Assembly (NCBI GenBank): GCA_015680905.1 | Contig: CM027378.1 | Coordinates: 55,701,501 to 55,765,500 of the forward strand | Direction of reading: 5' to 3' | DNA length: 64,000 bases | Source of the DNA: Coptis chinensis | Lineage: Eukaryota > Streptophyta > Magnoliopsida > Ranunculales > Ranunculaceae | Shown: in pieces, positions 1 to 10,474 of the stretch | Position numbering within the stretch: the stretch's first letter is position 1 | Layout of the letters: each line of letters opens with the position of its first letter | Made by a program: the position numbers and the translations under genes | Notes under the pieces: model-generated | What the model saw: only the letters and a program-made list of their open reading frames with translations | What the model was told of the DNA's origin: nothing | Database searches by the model: none

Positions 1-524
1 TTCTAAGGTATTTGAAGGGTTCTCCAGGTCAAGGCTTACTGTACAGACGATCATAGTTCCTGTCTATTGTTGGATACTCTGATGTTCACTGGGCTGGCAG
101 TTGTACTGATCATCGTTCTACTTTTGGGTATTGTACATTTGTTGGTGGGAATCTTGTTACATGGTGTAGCAAGAAACAATATGTTGTTGCCAAGTCTAGT
201 GCTGAAGCTGAGTATAAAGCTATGGCTCATACAACTTGTGAGATGATGTGGGTTCATTGACTTCTTTCTGAGATGGGTATTGTTGTTCCTTCTCCTATGC
301 AGATGTTTTGTGATAATCAAGCTGCTATCTTTATTGCGAGTAATCCGGTATTTCATGAGCGTACTAAGCATATGGAGGTTGATTGTCACTTCATCAGAGG
401 CTTAGTTGCGAGCAAAAGGATAGTTACTCCTTTCGTGCGCTCTGGAGACCAACTTACGGATGTACTCACTAAGCCGCTACTGCGTGCTTCATTTCATTCT
501 CTGTGTCAAGTTGGGCATTTGTGA
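1..524 (+). pseudogene. Ty1/copia RNase H, 3' end of a truncated pol
   Basis: This is the C-terminal end of a copia polyprotein: the end of the RT connection (RYLKGSPGQGLLYRR) and then RNase H. Visible motifs are a DVHWAGS-like segment, GYCTFVGGNLVTW, SSAEAEYKAM, FCDNQAAIFIASNP, HERTKHMEVDCHFIR and the terminal LTDVLTKPL. An in-frame TGA at 258-260 interrupts the RNase H between EMMWVH and LLSEMG, and the first 60 bases also need a frame change, so it is not functional. The rest of the element lies left of the window. The family call rests on motif order and is firm; the lineage within copia is not resolved. Confidence 0.88.
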
Positions 525-540
525 TCTCTATGCTCAAAGG

Positions 541-750
541 TAAGCTGTGAAAGGTGGGACACGGAGCCACCCTCTATATAAGACTATTTTCCTATATAAG
601 AAAAAGTGAGAGGAGCTTGAAACCTAATTAAGCCGTCATATTTTCTCTCTCAACTTTCTTCTTGAGTAGCTATAATAAAATTTCACTGTCACCGTTGAGA
701 TTATCATATTGAGTACCAAATTGGCAAGAGAAGAAATACAGTGACTAACA
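541..750 (+). repeat. probable 3' LTR of the left-edge copia element
   Basis: Directly after the RNase H stop there is a purine-rich stretch (gtgaaaggtggga) and then a block holding a TATA-like motif (ctatataag, twice), a pyrimidine run and an end in ctaaca near 750. This fits a short copia LTR. The 5' copy is outside the window, so the borders cannot be confirmed by comparison. Confidence 0.35.
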
Positions 751-982
751 TTTCTATTAACTCTCCAACAAAATACCGTAGGCTACTATAACTTTTAGCG
801 AAAGCGTAAGAGATGAACAATTTTATAAAAATATTACCATTTCATTATAAGGAATACCCTTTTCAACCAGCTATACTTGCAACTCCGTTAATGAGATTGT
901 TAAAGTTACTATCAGTATAAATTTGTCTTCAACAAGACAAGTTACAATAGTTCTATACTTCTATCCTTATAACGTATTAGGA
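750..982. other. spacer DNA, nothing recognised
   Basis: AT-rich DNA between the copia remnant and a long hairpin. No coding pattern, tandem repeat or element end was seen. Confidence 0.4.
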
Positions 983-1133
983 ATTCTCTTAAACAGACAT
1001 GTTCTTCGAAAGCTTATATAGTGCCATCCGTTAAACAAGTTAATAAGCCATAAATTAAAAAGTTTTGGATGACACTGTAAAAGCATTCCAAGACACTATA
1101 TAAGCTTCCCAAGAACATGTCCGTTTAAGAGAA
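983..1133. repeat. long imperfect hairpin, MITE-like or foldback
   Basis: Two arms of about 40 bp pair with only about 4 mismatches: the left arm (983-1023) begins ttctcttaaac and the right arm (1094-1133) is its inverse, ending gtttaagagaa. The pairing continues inward through catcc / ggatg. The loop region is about 70 bp. No clear target-site duplication was seen, so a small foldback element or MITE is likely but unproved. A hairpin small-RNA precursor is an alternative reading. Confidence 0.6.
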
Positions 1134-1704
1134 GGCATGTATAACGTATAACTGATTAGCGATGACCATCATAAATGTCCAGAGAGCAAGAATGACATTT
1201 TTTTTCCATTCAACTCTCATTTACAATAACAAATAAAAGCTGTTGACCTACTGATGACGATTAGCATGCTGGACATTCTTGTAGATGCATGACGGCCTGG
1301 TGCAGGAACACCAGGTCTTCTAAGTAAACCTTCTTCATTTGATACTGCCTTTGGACGTCCTCCAGGAGCTTAGTCGATTATGACCCTTGGACTGTGGGAG
1401 CATCATCAGTAACAGCCTCGTCTCTGTATTCTGCAAGTATCTCAGCTGACCATTTGTTGTTGTCAACACACATACCATTTAACTTGAAATATAGGTTTAA
1501 GTAGTTAAAGATCATCAGCGACTATTCCGGATCACTAGATACATATTCATCATTACAGATCTCTACAATGACATGCACCTTGAGGGAAATAAGGGAAAAC
1601 TAAAAGAAACGACAGAGAAAGACTGACATGACATTTGACAGTTGAGTAATGAGAAGAGAAAGAAAAGAAATGTGTCCATGTATAGGAAAAAACAAAGAGT
1701 TCGT
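1134..1704. other. spacer DNA, no gene recognised
   Basis: Mixed-composition DNA between the two hairpins. Short open frames on both strands overlap each other around 1550-1850 and follow from the second hairpin. No recognisable product. Confidence 0.4.
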
Positions 1705-1874
1705 CTACCCCGAGGATATCCTCATAGGGACGACATCCGATACCATCCAACGGTCCGAAAATCAAAAACAAATTTACATTCTCTCTCTTCCTTTTTGTTT
1801 TTAATTTTTGGACCGTTAGATCTCGGATCCAACAGTATCGGCACACTCATCCCTATAGGGATATCCTCGGGTAG
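1705..1874. repeat. terminal-inverted-repeat element, MITE-like
   Basis: The left end ctaccccgaggatatcc is matched by an inverted right end ggatatcctcgggtag. Pairing continues inward with interruptions (cgatac, ccaacggtcc, aaaatcaaaaa against their inverses) to make a hairpin of about 170 bp. Both strands show short open frames that only reflect the palindrome. No target-site duplication was clear. Superfamily not assigned. Confidence 0.6.
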
Positions 1875-2109
1875 CCCAAATAAAAAACAAAAGAACATTA
1901 GGCTCTACTTGAAATACGACAATACCTGTAAAATTGAGTACCAAGCAACAATGATTTCGAAATTATCAGAAAATTAACAGTAAAATAAAATTCTCAAATC
2001 ATACATTGGTCATTAATCCAGCTAGACACTCAAAATGAAACAACAAAAAGAGACACCCAAAGCAATAATAAGTTAACAGAAAATTATAGTAGGCGAAAGT
2101 TCTTACTTT

Positions 2110-4391
2110 TCAAGAATGTCGTTGCCAGAAGAAAATTCCTCTACTTTGAAGACAACATCCACAGAACGTTCTTTCGTCCTTGAAAAGCCCTCAACAAGAC
2201 CACATACCATGCATGCATGCAGTGGCGGAGCCAGGAATTTGAGTGAGGGTGAGCCACCCAAACAACCAAACATACAAAAAAATAATTAATAATAACTAAT
2301 TTCTTTTAACTAATAATTCAAACTTAACCCAACCACAAAATAACTATATTTCGAACATCAAATATCTTATAAAATAATACAATAGGAACATTGGATCAAG
2401 AGTCTCTAAAATGTAATGTCCAGAGAAGAGGGCAAGAGCCGGTAGAAAACAGTAGACAACTAGACAACGAGGAATATTGAAGTGAGAGGGTAAATGCCAA
2501 CGCTAAGGTATACAACCCTTTGCAGAAACTTGAGGCAGGGACTGGCAAGCAGAGTATTGTTGCGAGAGTAAAAGATCTCAATAGGAGCATTTTAACATTT
2601 TAAAACCTACCACTGAACAAATATATAATGAAAACGCTAGTAGAACAAGATCACGGTGCAAATTCCTTCTTGAACACCTATAGAAGCAGCTACCAAACGT
2701 CCCATTAACCAAGATCACATACGGAGTTTACCAGCTTCACTAACGAGTAACGAGTCCATTTCCACAATCTTTGACCAAAAGTCATCATATCCACATACCA
2801 CATAAGGACCTATTTACAGTCATTATTTTCCAACACCCTAGCATGGGTTGGAACATTTTCAATCTTCATAAGGAACAACAATATGCTGGGATCTTGCATC
2901 TGGCATAAAAACTCGTCCCTAAGTCCCTAACACAACCTCTATTGACTAAAAAAAGTAAACTCCACCATTTAATTAAACACACCTCAGGTCTCAGTCGGTA
3001 GTCACAATAATGACAACCATAATTAACACTAGAACACATTGACTCCCCTAAAAAACTCCTAAATACAACCAGAAATAGACCTAAAATAGACAACATACAA
3101 ATTGCCCTTACAGTTGCAAACCTAAGTATTTAGTAAATTCACGACAAGAAATTAAGTAAGAGTTGCCATTAAATAATATGGTATAGGAATCAAGACAAAA
3201 AGATCAAAAAAGAAGACAAGAAACTAAATAATGTGAGTCTTACCTAGTTACTCCACAAGAAGTCAAGAAGAGTAGAAACTTTTTAGTAGAATAATTGAGA
3301 AGGGAGTTAAGGAGGAGAAGTGGAGTGCCCCGAGGGGTTTATTTTGTTTGGGTTTATGGTGTTTTTTCCCCTTTTATTTTATTTTTTTTTTTTTTGGTTC
3401 GACTGATAGATATATTTTTTTTTCCGGAAAATTGAGGGTGAGCCGGGGCGTACCCTGGGCCCCCCCTGGCTCCGCCACTGCATGCATGTCGAGTGTATGG
3501 CAGGATCTGCAGTGTCCAAACTAATGTTGCCAATCCTAATTGTAATATTCTCCGCTTCACACAGACTACGAATTGGCATACGGTGAAAGTTTACGATAAT
3601 CTCTCCAGAAGAAACTGCTCTCCGTTTAGATTGCATTGTCTAGAAAATTATTTTACAATTAGTTAAATCGATACACTAAAAAGAACAAAAATAAGTGGGA
3701 ATGTTAGTAAGAAATACCTTGAATTCCACATCACAATATGTAAACCCATTGGTGTCAGATCTAATTGAAACGTTGAAGATCTCTCTAAAGGCCGAGACTG
3801 CACTTTTCAACTGAGCAAGGCTGATCAGGAATCTTCTCAATGATTACAGATATTGAGCTTCTGTTCTTAAAGAATCCTCTGTATCCTCATCAGCTCTCAA
3901 AATTTTCGAATCTTTTTCATTCAAAAAATCGGGAGCCCGGGAGGTATGAAGAGATTTCCTTGTTTTGGACGTAGGCTAATTATTTTCCATGTGAAAGCAT
4001 CGCAGGTTCAAATATTTTGAAAAGATTGCTCTACGACAAAAAGAGTTCAACATCAAGAGTTGAAGGAAAAATCTACTCAAAGACCATCACCTAAAGTTTG
4101 AAGAGATGAAGAAAACTAAATAAATAAATGAAAAAACTAGAAGAAGAATAGGAAGAGGAAACGCTCTAATCTCAAGATGCATACCGATTTTCTTGGAGTT
4201 TCAGTTTTCAAGTTCAAGTGCGTGTCCTCTCCATCTGGCACTGGCAAACCCAATTCACAGAAGTCATCCTCATCATCGGAGCAATTGTGCACTGAATGCT
4301 TCAAAATGCAATCTCGAAGAACTCCATATCTTGGACTTGACAATGACAGCTCCAAAGCTCTCTGGATGCTGAACCCGTTCAGCGTACCCAA
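2110..4391 (-). pseudogene. fragments of an unrecognised spliced host gene, interrupted by a hAT-like element
   Basis: Read on the minus strand, several exon-like pieces lie in order. One at about 4391-4184 has an acidic segment (CSDDEDDFCELG) and ends at a GTATGC donor. One at about 3925-3722 contains LAQLKSAVSAFREIF and SDTNGFTYCDVEFK and ends in AAG|GTATTT. A third starts after TTTCTAG near 3639 (TMQSKRRAVSSGEIIVNF, MPIRSLCEAEN, IRIGNISLDTADPAIHST) and is cut at 3481. The continuation, 2211-2115 (FSRTKERSVDVVFKVEEF), ends at a GTAAGA donor. Damage: an in-frame TAA in the second piece, the hAT-like insertion, and an apparent 4-base excess beside the insertion that breaks the frame. I do not recognise the family. 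Consistent splice sites and non-repetitive sequence suggest a real ancestral gene. Confidence 0.5.
2220..3480. mobile_element. non-autonomous hAT-like DNA transposon
   Basis: The left end cagtggcggagccagg is matched by the inverted right end cctggctccgccactg, and a perfect 8-bp duplication, catgcatg, flanks it (2212-2219 and 3481-3488). Eight-base duplications and this end type fit the hAT superfamily. The interior (1.26 kb) is AT-rich with no transposase, so it would depend on an enzyme supplied elsewhere. It sits inside an exon-like stretch of the surrounding minus-strand gene. Confidence 0.85.
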
Positions 4392-4665
4392 GTGAGATAT
4401 GCCTCATACACAACTGAATCCAGTTAAGTACCTATACCATAAAGCAGAGCACCATTATTTATTATACAGTACTACCAGAGGTGTACACATGTGTTGGCCT
4501 TGCTCCTCATCCATGCAAATACAGGAAAAAAGATTTCCTACTTGTTAGAAGATTAAAGGGCTAGGCAGAAATTATCAAATATTTTTTCAGACTGTTATGT
4601 GGCAAGGGCGAAATGGACAAGAAGAGAAGAAGAGAGAAAAGACAAAATTAAATAGTCATGTACAT
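4392..4665. other. spacer up to the element A insertion site
   Basis: No gene recognised. The last five bases (4661-4665, tacat) are the left copy of the target-site duplication of element A. Confidence 0.5.
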
Positions 4666-5066
4666 TGTTTCAGCAGAACCTGCTTCAACATAACGAGAGC
4701 AATGGTAAAAAACACACTAAGAAACAGGGGAATTTGATGTTAGGAGAGATTAAACTGAACCAAAGAAAGGCTGCTTACGTACCCAAGATCTATTATCTAC
4801 GGATCAAGTTTCAACGTAGTTCACATTATTATTAGAATAAGTAGTTTTTATATGAATGAAGAGATTGAGTCCTACGAGGACTGTGTTTGTTTTTGTCAAA
4901 AGAATTCTTATCTCTTTGAACATCTATCCTTATATTTTAGAATAATGAACCTGGACATATTCATAAATAGACCAGTTATTAGGTGTAGCTAGGATTAAGC
5001 CCTTGGGCTTAATTGAACTGGGCTGGATCCGTAGGCTTAATAAGCCACAAAGTGGTGGTCTATACA
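4666..5066 (-). repeat. element A 3' LTR
   Basis: Begins tgtttcagc and ends tctataca on the plus strand. It aligns end to end with 24093-24493. The plus-strand bases just after it read on the minus strand as a purine tract (aaagagagggcga), the expected polypurine tract for a minus-strand element. Confidence 0.92.
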
Positions 5067-5119
5067 TCGCCCTCTCTTTGGTGGATGGGCAAAGCCCATG
5101 TGGCAAAGAAGTAATATAG

Positions 5120-5550
5120 AAAAAAGGCGATGACAGAAGACGAAAATTATTGACGACAAAAGACGGAAATAATTAGCGAAAATTATTGGCGGAAGTAATT
5201 GGCGAAAATTATTGGCGGAAGGGCGGAAGTTATTGGTGGAAGAACACAAGTTATTGGCGAAAATAATTGGCGGAAGGGCGGAAGTTATTGGGGGAAGAAC
5301 AGAAGTTATTGGCGAAAATAATTGGCGGAAGAGCGGAAGTTATTGGCGGAAATTAGTGGCGGAAATAATTGGCGAAAAGTATTGGCGGAAATAATTGGCG
5401 AAAATAATTGGCGAAAAGTATTGACGAAAATAATTGGCGGAAGGGCGGAAGTTATTGGCGGAAGTTAGTGGCGAAAATAATTTGCAAAAACAATTAGCGA
5501 ATATAATTGGCGAAAATAATTGGCGGAAGGGCGGAAGTTATTGGCGAAAG
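5120..5550. repeat. tandem repeat tract in the 3' region of element A
   Basis: Many back-to-back copies of a 13-15 base unit of the type ttattggcggaag / ataattggcgaaa, in irregular order. It gives spurious repetitive open frames on both strands. It lies between the 3' LTR and the antisense ORF. Tandem arrays in the variable 3' region are a known property of Tat-lineage elements. Confidence 0.85.
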
Positions 5551-5811
5551 TTGATTTCGCTAGCGATTTGTTTTTTTCTTTTTTGTTTTTTTTTGGTCAA
5601 GCTGTAGGATTGGTATGAAAACTAAACAATCTCGTGAGTGAAATAGAGTCCCATCGCACAAGAGGGAAACAGACTTACAGTTCTAATCCAACTCAAACAA
5701 AAGAGTTAATCATTATAAATAACAAGGTAGGACACCTATGGATAAAACAAATAGGAAAGCGAGATTAAGCAATCTGATTTAACAAATCAAAAGTGAGAAT
5801 TTAATACGATA
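5551..5811 (+). other. leader region of the antisense ORF in element A
   Basis: A poly-T rich stretch followed by AT-rich DNA upstream of the first ATG (5812) of the antisense gene. It would hold that gene's promoter and 5' UTR if it is transcribed separately. No defined TATA box can be singled out. Confidence 0.3.
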
Positions 5812-7618
5812 ATGGCGAGAATTCAACTTCAACGAATATGGACAAAGACAAAGGGTACTCTATACATACGAGGTCAACCAAGGAAGACTTCAATAACGGA
5901 GATGAAAAAACGGTTTGCATTACAAGAATTCAGTGTGGATAGTGTGAAAAGTGTTTTACAAAAAACCAAAGAAGATGAAGTAGTAGCAACATGGCACCAA
6001 TTATCATATGGGTTGAAATTTCCTTTGGATAATACCGTTGCAAGGATCTTATAATGGTGGCATCTTACACCTGCACAGATGTCAATTCCGTTTTGGTTAA
6101 TAGTTTCAAGGATGCAAAGATTACAACTACGGTACAAACGAAGATTTGGGTGTCAAGAGCTTTACTCAATTGCAAGGCCTCGTGTCACTCCAAAAGACAA
6201 TTTCATAATGCTCGGCGTGCACTTAAAAAAAAAGAAGGGAGAGATTTAGTGGTCTTCCTGATAGCTACAAGCATTGGGAAGATTATCCGTATCGCATACG
6301 AGGGAAGTGGAACACGACAGGAAGGGACGTTCCAAACAATTTTACTGGTAAGAAACTGTATTGTGTTTACGCATAGGTCGATACTATATTTGTGTTAGAA
6401 AAAGAAGATTTTGTAATAACTTAATTACTAATTGTGTTTTTGTTGGTGGATGTATTTTTAGATGAAATTCCGCCGATTGATATGGTAGACATGGATAGCA
6501 AAACACAGGATAACTTGAAATTTTACTTCCATGGAAAAATACCATCTGAAGTATTTGACCTAAGTTTCCCAGATTATATTGTGGACTTTCTATGTGAGGT
6601 AGAGGAAGAGGTGGAAAAAGAGGATGAGAGTGAAGGGCAAGAGAGTGAAGAAGAAAGTGATGAGGGAGAAGAAGAAGGAAGTGTTGAAGGAGAGGATGAA
6701 GTTGAGAGTTGTAAAGTTGTAGGAAGGAAAAATAGTAAAAGAGGTGTGGAGAAAAAGCGAACTAAAGAATTTGAAGTGATGAGTAGACAATTAATTAGAC
6801 AAAATAAGATCAAAGATCAAAATAATATTATTAGGAATAAACGAATAATCGTAGAAGATGAAGATAGTAATAATTAATGATATAGAGGAAGGAGTGAATA
6901 TTTCAAAAAAAAAAAGGAGAACGTTAAGAAGAAAAGATTATGAGTTACCGTTGAAGGACGACGGTGAAACTTATAAATTTTTAGAAGATGGTTATGGGAG
7001 AGAAGAGAGTGTAAAAGAGAAGGAGAAAACTGTGGATAAAAATGTAGAGAAGAAAGACGATACTGCACAGGTTAGATTTGGCATTTTAGCACTGAAGGAA
7101 AATCACAAAACGCAAGGTGAATCCAACAATTTAATGCCAATGACAACTAGCATGCAACAGGAGAAAAAGAACGAGGTAAATTATTTGTTTATTTATTTAA
7201 CTGTAACATGCGTTTTAAGGTTATGTTAATGTTTCAGGTAGTGAGAATAATGGAAGAATTAAATGAGATGGAAGAACAGGAGCGGAACGCCATTGTAAGG
7301 ATCGAAGAATTAGAAGATTTTAAAGCCCGGGTGAAAACGCAGGAAGAAGAAAACAAAAAGATGAATGCAAAAGTGTTGGGGTTAGAAAAAGAATTAAGTG
7401 CTGCTAAGAAAGAGAATGTGGAAAACAAGAAATTGTTAACACAAGCTTCTCTAGAGATAGGAAATAAGGAGATGGAAAGGATGCAAGTAGTTATGCAAAA
7501 GGCAGATGTTCTGGAAGAGAATGAAGAGAGAAAGAAGACCTGTAATAAATTATATCTAATGTATATGGAGATTATTAAAGTTGCTCCGAAAGGTGTGCCT
7601 TTTCCAGAGGAAACTTAA
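5812..7618 (+). CDS. antisense additional ORF (aORF) of element A, multi-exon
   Basis: This runs opposite to gag-pol, between integrase and the 3' LTR. Exon 1 (5812 to about 6356) has the pieces LQRIWTKTKGTLYIRG, WWHLTPAQMSIPFWLIVSRM and SGLPDSYKHWEDYPYRIRG, joined across two frameshifts, and ends ACTG|GTAAGA. The next exon starts after TTTTTAG (6462), joins in phase, and carries a long Glu/Asp/Ser-rich segment (about 6595-6710) and then basic stretches. Another frame change near 6870 is followed by a lysine-rich segment ending AACGAG|GTAAAT (7175). After a 63-base intron ending TTTCAG, the last exon (7238-7618) is a coiled coil (MEELNEMEEQERN, NKKMNAKVLGLEKEL) ending PFPEET. Extra antisense ORFs in this position are known for Tat-lineage elements (Retand, Grande). 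Their function is not established. I cannot confirm a plant-mobile-domain match by eye. Confidence 0.65.
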
Positions 7619-8332
7619 TAGACAGTTGATTTTGAAATAAATGTAGTAAAAATACTACCAACCTTGAATGAACATGCATTGTCGGCAATAACTTGATAAT
7701 AATATATCATCTCGCTTTTGATCTTGCGTTCTTTGTTGTATGTCGATACGTAGTATGGATAGAAAAATATGATAGCGATATAACGAGGGGAAAGCAGACG
7801 CCCCCAATATAGAATCCATTAGAGAAAGTGTGATTGAAAGGCAAAGGGGCCATGATCGTCCTCAATGAACCTAGCTATTCAGGTGTCAAAATATTTGTAC
7901 CGAACGTGAAGCAAGGCCTGACAACTGTTGGAGTTGTCACAGGTGCAAAGTCGTCACCAGTGCACTGGGACCAAACTAAAACATAATGCCATTGCCTTAG
8001 TAGTGGAATTTGCACGGATATTGTACTTTGGGAGTATTGCAATAATTGTACCGAGCAAGAATAACCATCTTATTGACTCGGATTTCCTTCAAGTAGGCAT
8101 GAAAGCGACTTACTTGGACCGAAAAAGGCATAATATGGATGACCTCTCTGGAATTAACATTAATGCATGACATTGTTGAAAGGAAGAGTACAGAAGAAAA
8201 GAGTAATGTAAAATGACAACCAAACATATGAGAATGAAATTTGAATGCCTTTATTGATGGATAAAATAGAATGAACTACATAGATGGATAGATTTGTTAT
8301 TGATGAAGTAATGTAAAAATGCAAAAGATTTT
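7619..8332. other. element A region between the convergent aORF and pol
   Basis: The two transcription units of element A converge here. Only short unsupported open frames are seen. Any terminators for the antisense gene and for the pol side would lie in this interval. Confidence 0.4.
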
Positions 8333-9601
8333 CTAATAGTAAAACTTGCGAAGGTGGTAAGCATTCCATGGCTTCTCTATCATTCTTCCAGAAATACTAT
8401 GGAGAAAATATGACCCCTTAGATGCTGTACGATCTATGATGTAGGGTCCTTGCCAATTTTCTCCAAACTTTCCTGATTCTATAAGCTTTGGGTTTCTACA
8501 GAGAACCCAGTCCTCAGGAGCAAAAGACTTAGGACGGATCTTCTTGTTGTAGTTCCGTTTCATGTTAGCTTGATACTTAATAAGCTGCTGTAGTCCCTCA
8601 GAGCGAACCTCATCAATAAGAGCTTTTGACTGAGCCAAAGTATTGTCATTGGAACCTGTTTCAGTAGCAACTGACCGAGATGTACTGGAAATAAGCTCTG
8701 TAGGCAAGACTGCTTTAGCACCATATGCAAGGTTAAAAGGTGATAATGCAGTTGAATATTTTGGCATTGTCCTATAAGCCCACAAGACAGCTGGTAACTC
8801 CTTGACCCAATTTCCTTTGGCGCCAGTCAAACGTCTCTTTAGGTTGGCCAAAATCACCTTATTGGTGGCTTCGGCCTGCCCATTGGCTTGCAGATGATAA
8901 GGTGCGGAGAAGTTATGACGTATCTTCAAATTAGCACAGAACTGACGAATTTCTTCAGCATCAAATTGTTTACCATTATCTAATACAAGTGCCACAGGGA
9001 TGCCAAAACGACAGACAATATCTCTCCATAACAAAATTTTGACGTTAGAAGCATGGATTTGGACCAAAGGCTTTGCTTCTACTAATTTGGTAAAGTAATC
9101 GGTTACCACAAGAAGGAATCGTATACTACCTGGAGCTTTAGGTAAAGGGCCAATAATGTCTAAGCCCCATTTGGCAAATGTCCATGGGCTAAACATGAGA
9201 TGCAACTTAGTAACAGGGAGTTTACTCATATTGTCGTGCTTCTGGCATGGCTCACACCTCTCAGATAGGTGTTTTGCATCCTTTTGCATCTCTGGCCACC
9301 AATAGCCCTGTGTCATAGCCTTATGAGCTAAACTTCGTCCCTTGGAGTGGCTTCCGCATAAGCCGGAGTGAATCTCTTCCAAAACTTGGAGTCTTTCCTG
9401 TTTTGAGAGGCATCGCAACATAGGGTTTAAGTCTGGGCCTTTGCGATATAATTGCAAACTTTCGTCAGTAGCAGATATCACCAAAAACTTCCATGCATCG
9501 CGTTTGATTCTTTCAGCGAGTTTTGGTTCTGGCGGAAGTGAAGAAACTTGCAAGTAGTGGATATAAGGAAGACGCCAATCTTGCTCATCGGAGATCATCA
9601 C
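8333..9601 (-). CDS. element A integrase, Tat-like
   Basis: One open frame of 422 codons. It has a linker typical of Tat pol (DWRLPYIHYLQ), a zinc-finger-like segment (HSGLCGSHSKGRSLAHKA ... CEPCQKH), and the catalytic core with all three acidic positions visible: WGLDIIGPLP, LVLDNGKQF and GQAEATNKV. The C-terminal region ends MIEKPWNAYHLRKFYY, the usual Tat integrase ending. It would insert the element's cDNA into chromosomes. This is the best preserved part of A; the frame is intact although upstream pol is broken. The start is nominal because it is the 3' part of a polyprotein. Confidence 0.9.
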   Translation of the reverse strand: MMISDEQDWRLPYIHYLQVSSLPPEPKLAERIKRDAWKFLVISATDESLQLYRKGPDLNPMLRCLSKQERLQVLEEIHSGLCGSHSKGRSLAHKAMTQGYWWPEMQKDAKHLSERCEPCQKHDNMSKLPVTKLHLMFSPWTFAKWGLDIIGPLPKAPGSIRFLLVVTDYFTKLVEAKPLVQIHASNVKILLWRDIVCRFGIPVALVLDNGKQFDAEEIRQFCANLKIRHNFSAPYHLQANGQAEATNKVILANLKRRLTGAKGNWVKELPAVLWAYRTMPKYSTALSPFNLAYGAKAVLPTELISSTSRSVATETGSNDNTLAQSKALIDEVRSEGLQQLIKYQANMKRNYNKKIRPKSFAPEDWVLCRNPKLIESGKFGENWQGPYIIDRTASKGSYFLHSISGRMIEKPWNAYHLRKFYY

Positions 9602-9604
9602 TGG

Positions 9605-10459
9605 CTATGATAGTATTATATCGGGAACTTTAGGACTATCATCTGCTTCATGTACCAACTCACTATCTGTTTCAGGAGCGAATTCAGGAGGAACAAATGG
9701 ATCTATAGATTCTAATGGAAGATCCAAAGTATGGTCATGTTGTGAATTTTCCATCTCCCTTTTTCGCTTCCGAGTCATGATTGGTGCGATTATACGTGGG
9801 TCGTATTTCCCTGTTGCGTACAAGCAAAACAAGTAAATGCTTTCATGTACATACAAGTCATGCAATTCTTTTTCGGTAAAGTCAATGCTTGGCTCTTTCT
9901 AGAACTCCACAGTGATGTGTCTTGACTCTTCGCTTCTAACAGCGGCGGAGAGATAAGCCAATAAATCAGCATGACGTATGTCATTTCGGGGTCTTTGAGT
10001 GATAGAGATGCTATCAAATTGTCGAGCAAGGCTATGTATCAAACTAAGATAAGCTGCCATACGGTCATCTCTTGCTTCAAAAGACCCGCCAAACTGATTG
10101 GCAACAAGGCGAGAATCCGTGTATAACTAGAGCTTTCGCGCCCGCAGTTTCAAAGCTGTTCTCAAGGCACAAATGGCAGCCTCATATTCGGCTTCGTTAT
10201 TTGAAGCAACGAAGCCAAGTCACACAGATTTCTCAATCTTCTCTCCGCCGGGTTTAACAAAAACGCATCCAATTCCAGACCCAGATTTATTATGGGAGCC
10301 ATATGAGTAAACAATCCATAGGTCAATGGGATTAGGAATTGCGTTTTTAAGTTGGTCTTCGTCGCCCCCAGTTATTGGTGGCAGAATGTCTTCCATAGAT
10401 TCTTCCTGGCGTAAGAAATCGTCAATAAGAGAATCATCAATCGGAAAATCAGCTATCAA
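9605..10459 (-). pseudogene. element A second (archaeal-type) RNase H and linker to integrase
   Basis: Pieces in more than one frame read LWIVYSYGSHNKSGSGIG, VASNNEAEYEAA, LYTDSRLVANQF and then a long acidic linker before integrase. This is the additional RNase H domain found in Tat-lineage elements. The usual first aspartate motif appears changed (YSYG where a DG pair is expected), and stops lie after ARKL and before EPSIDF. It would normally help remove the RNA strand during reverse transcription. Confidence 0.75.
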
Positions 10460-10474
10460 ATAAGCTAGAGCATG

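Noticed and set aside
5120..5550. Regularly repeated units that could look like a CRISPR array
   Set aside because: Units are directly adjacent and interleaved with no unique spacers, and they lie in a plant retrotransposon.
6574..6813. Minus-strand Ser-rich open frame
   Set aside because: It is the complement of the Glu/Asp-rich exon of the antisense gene and has no independent support.
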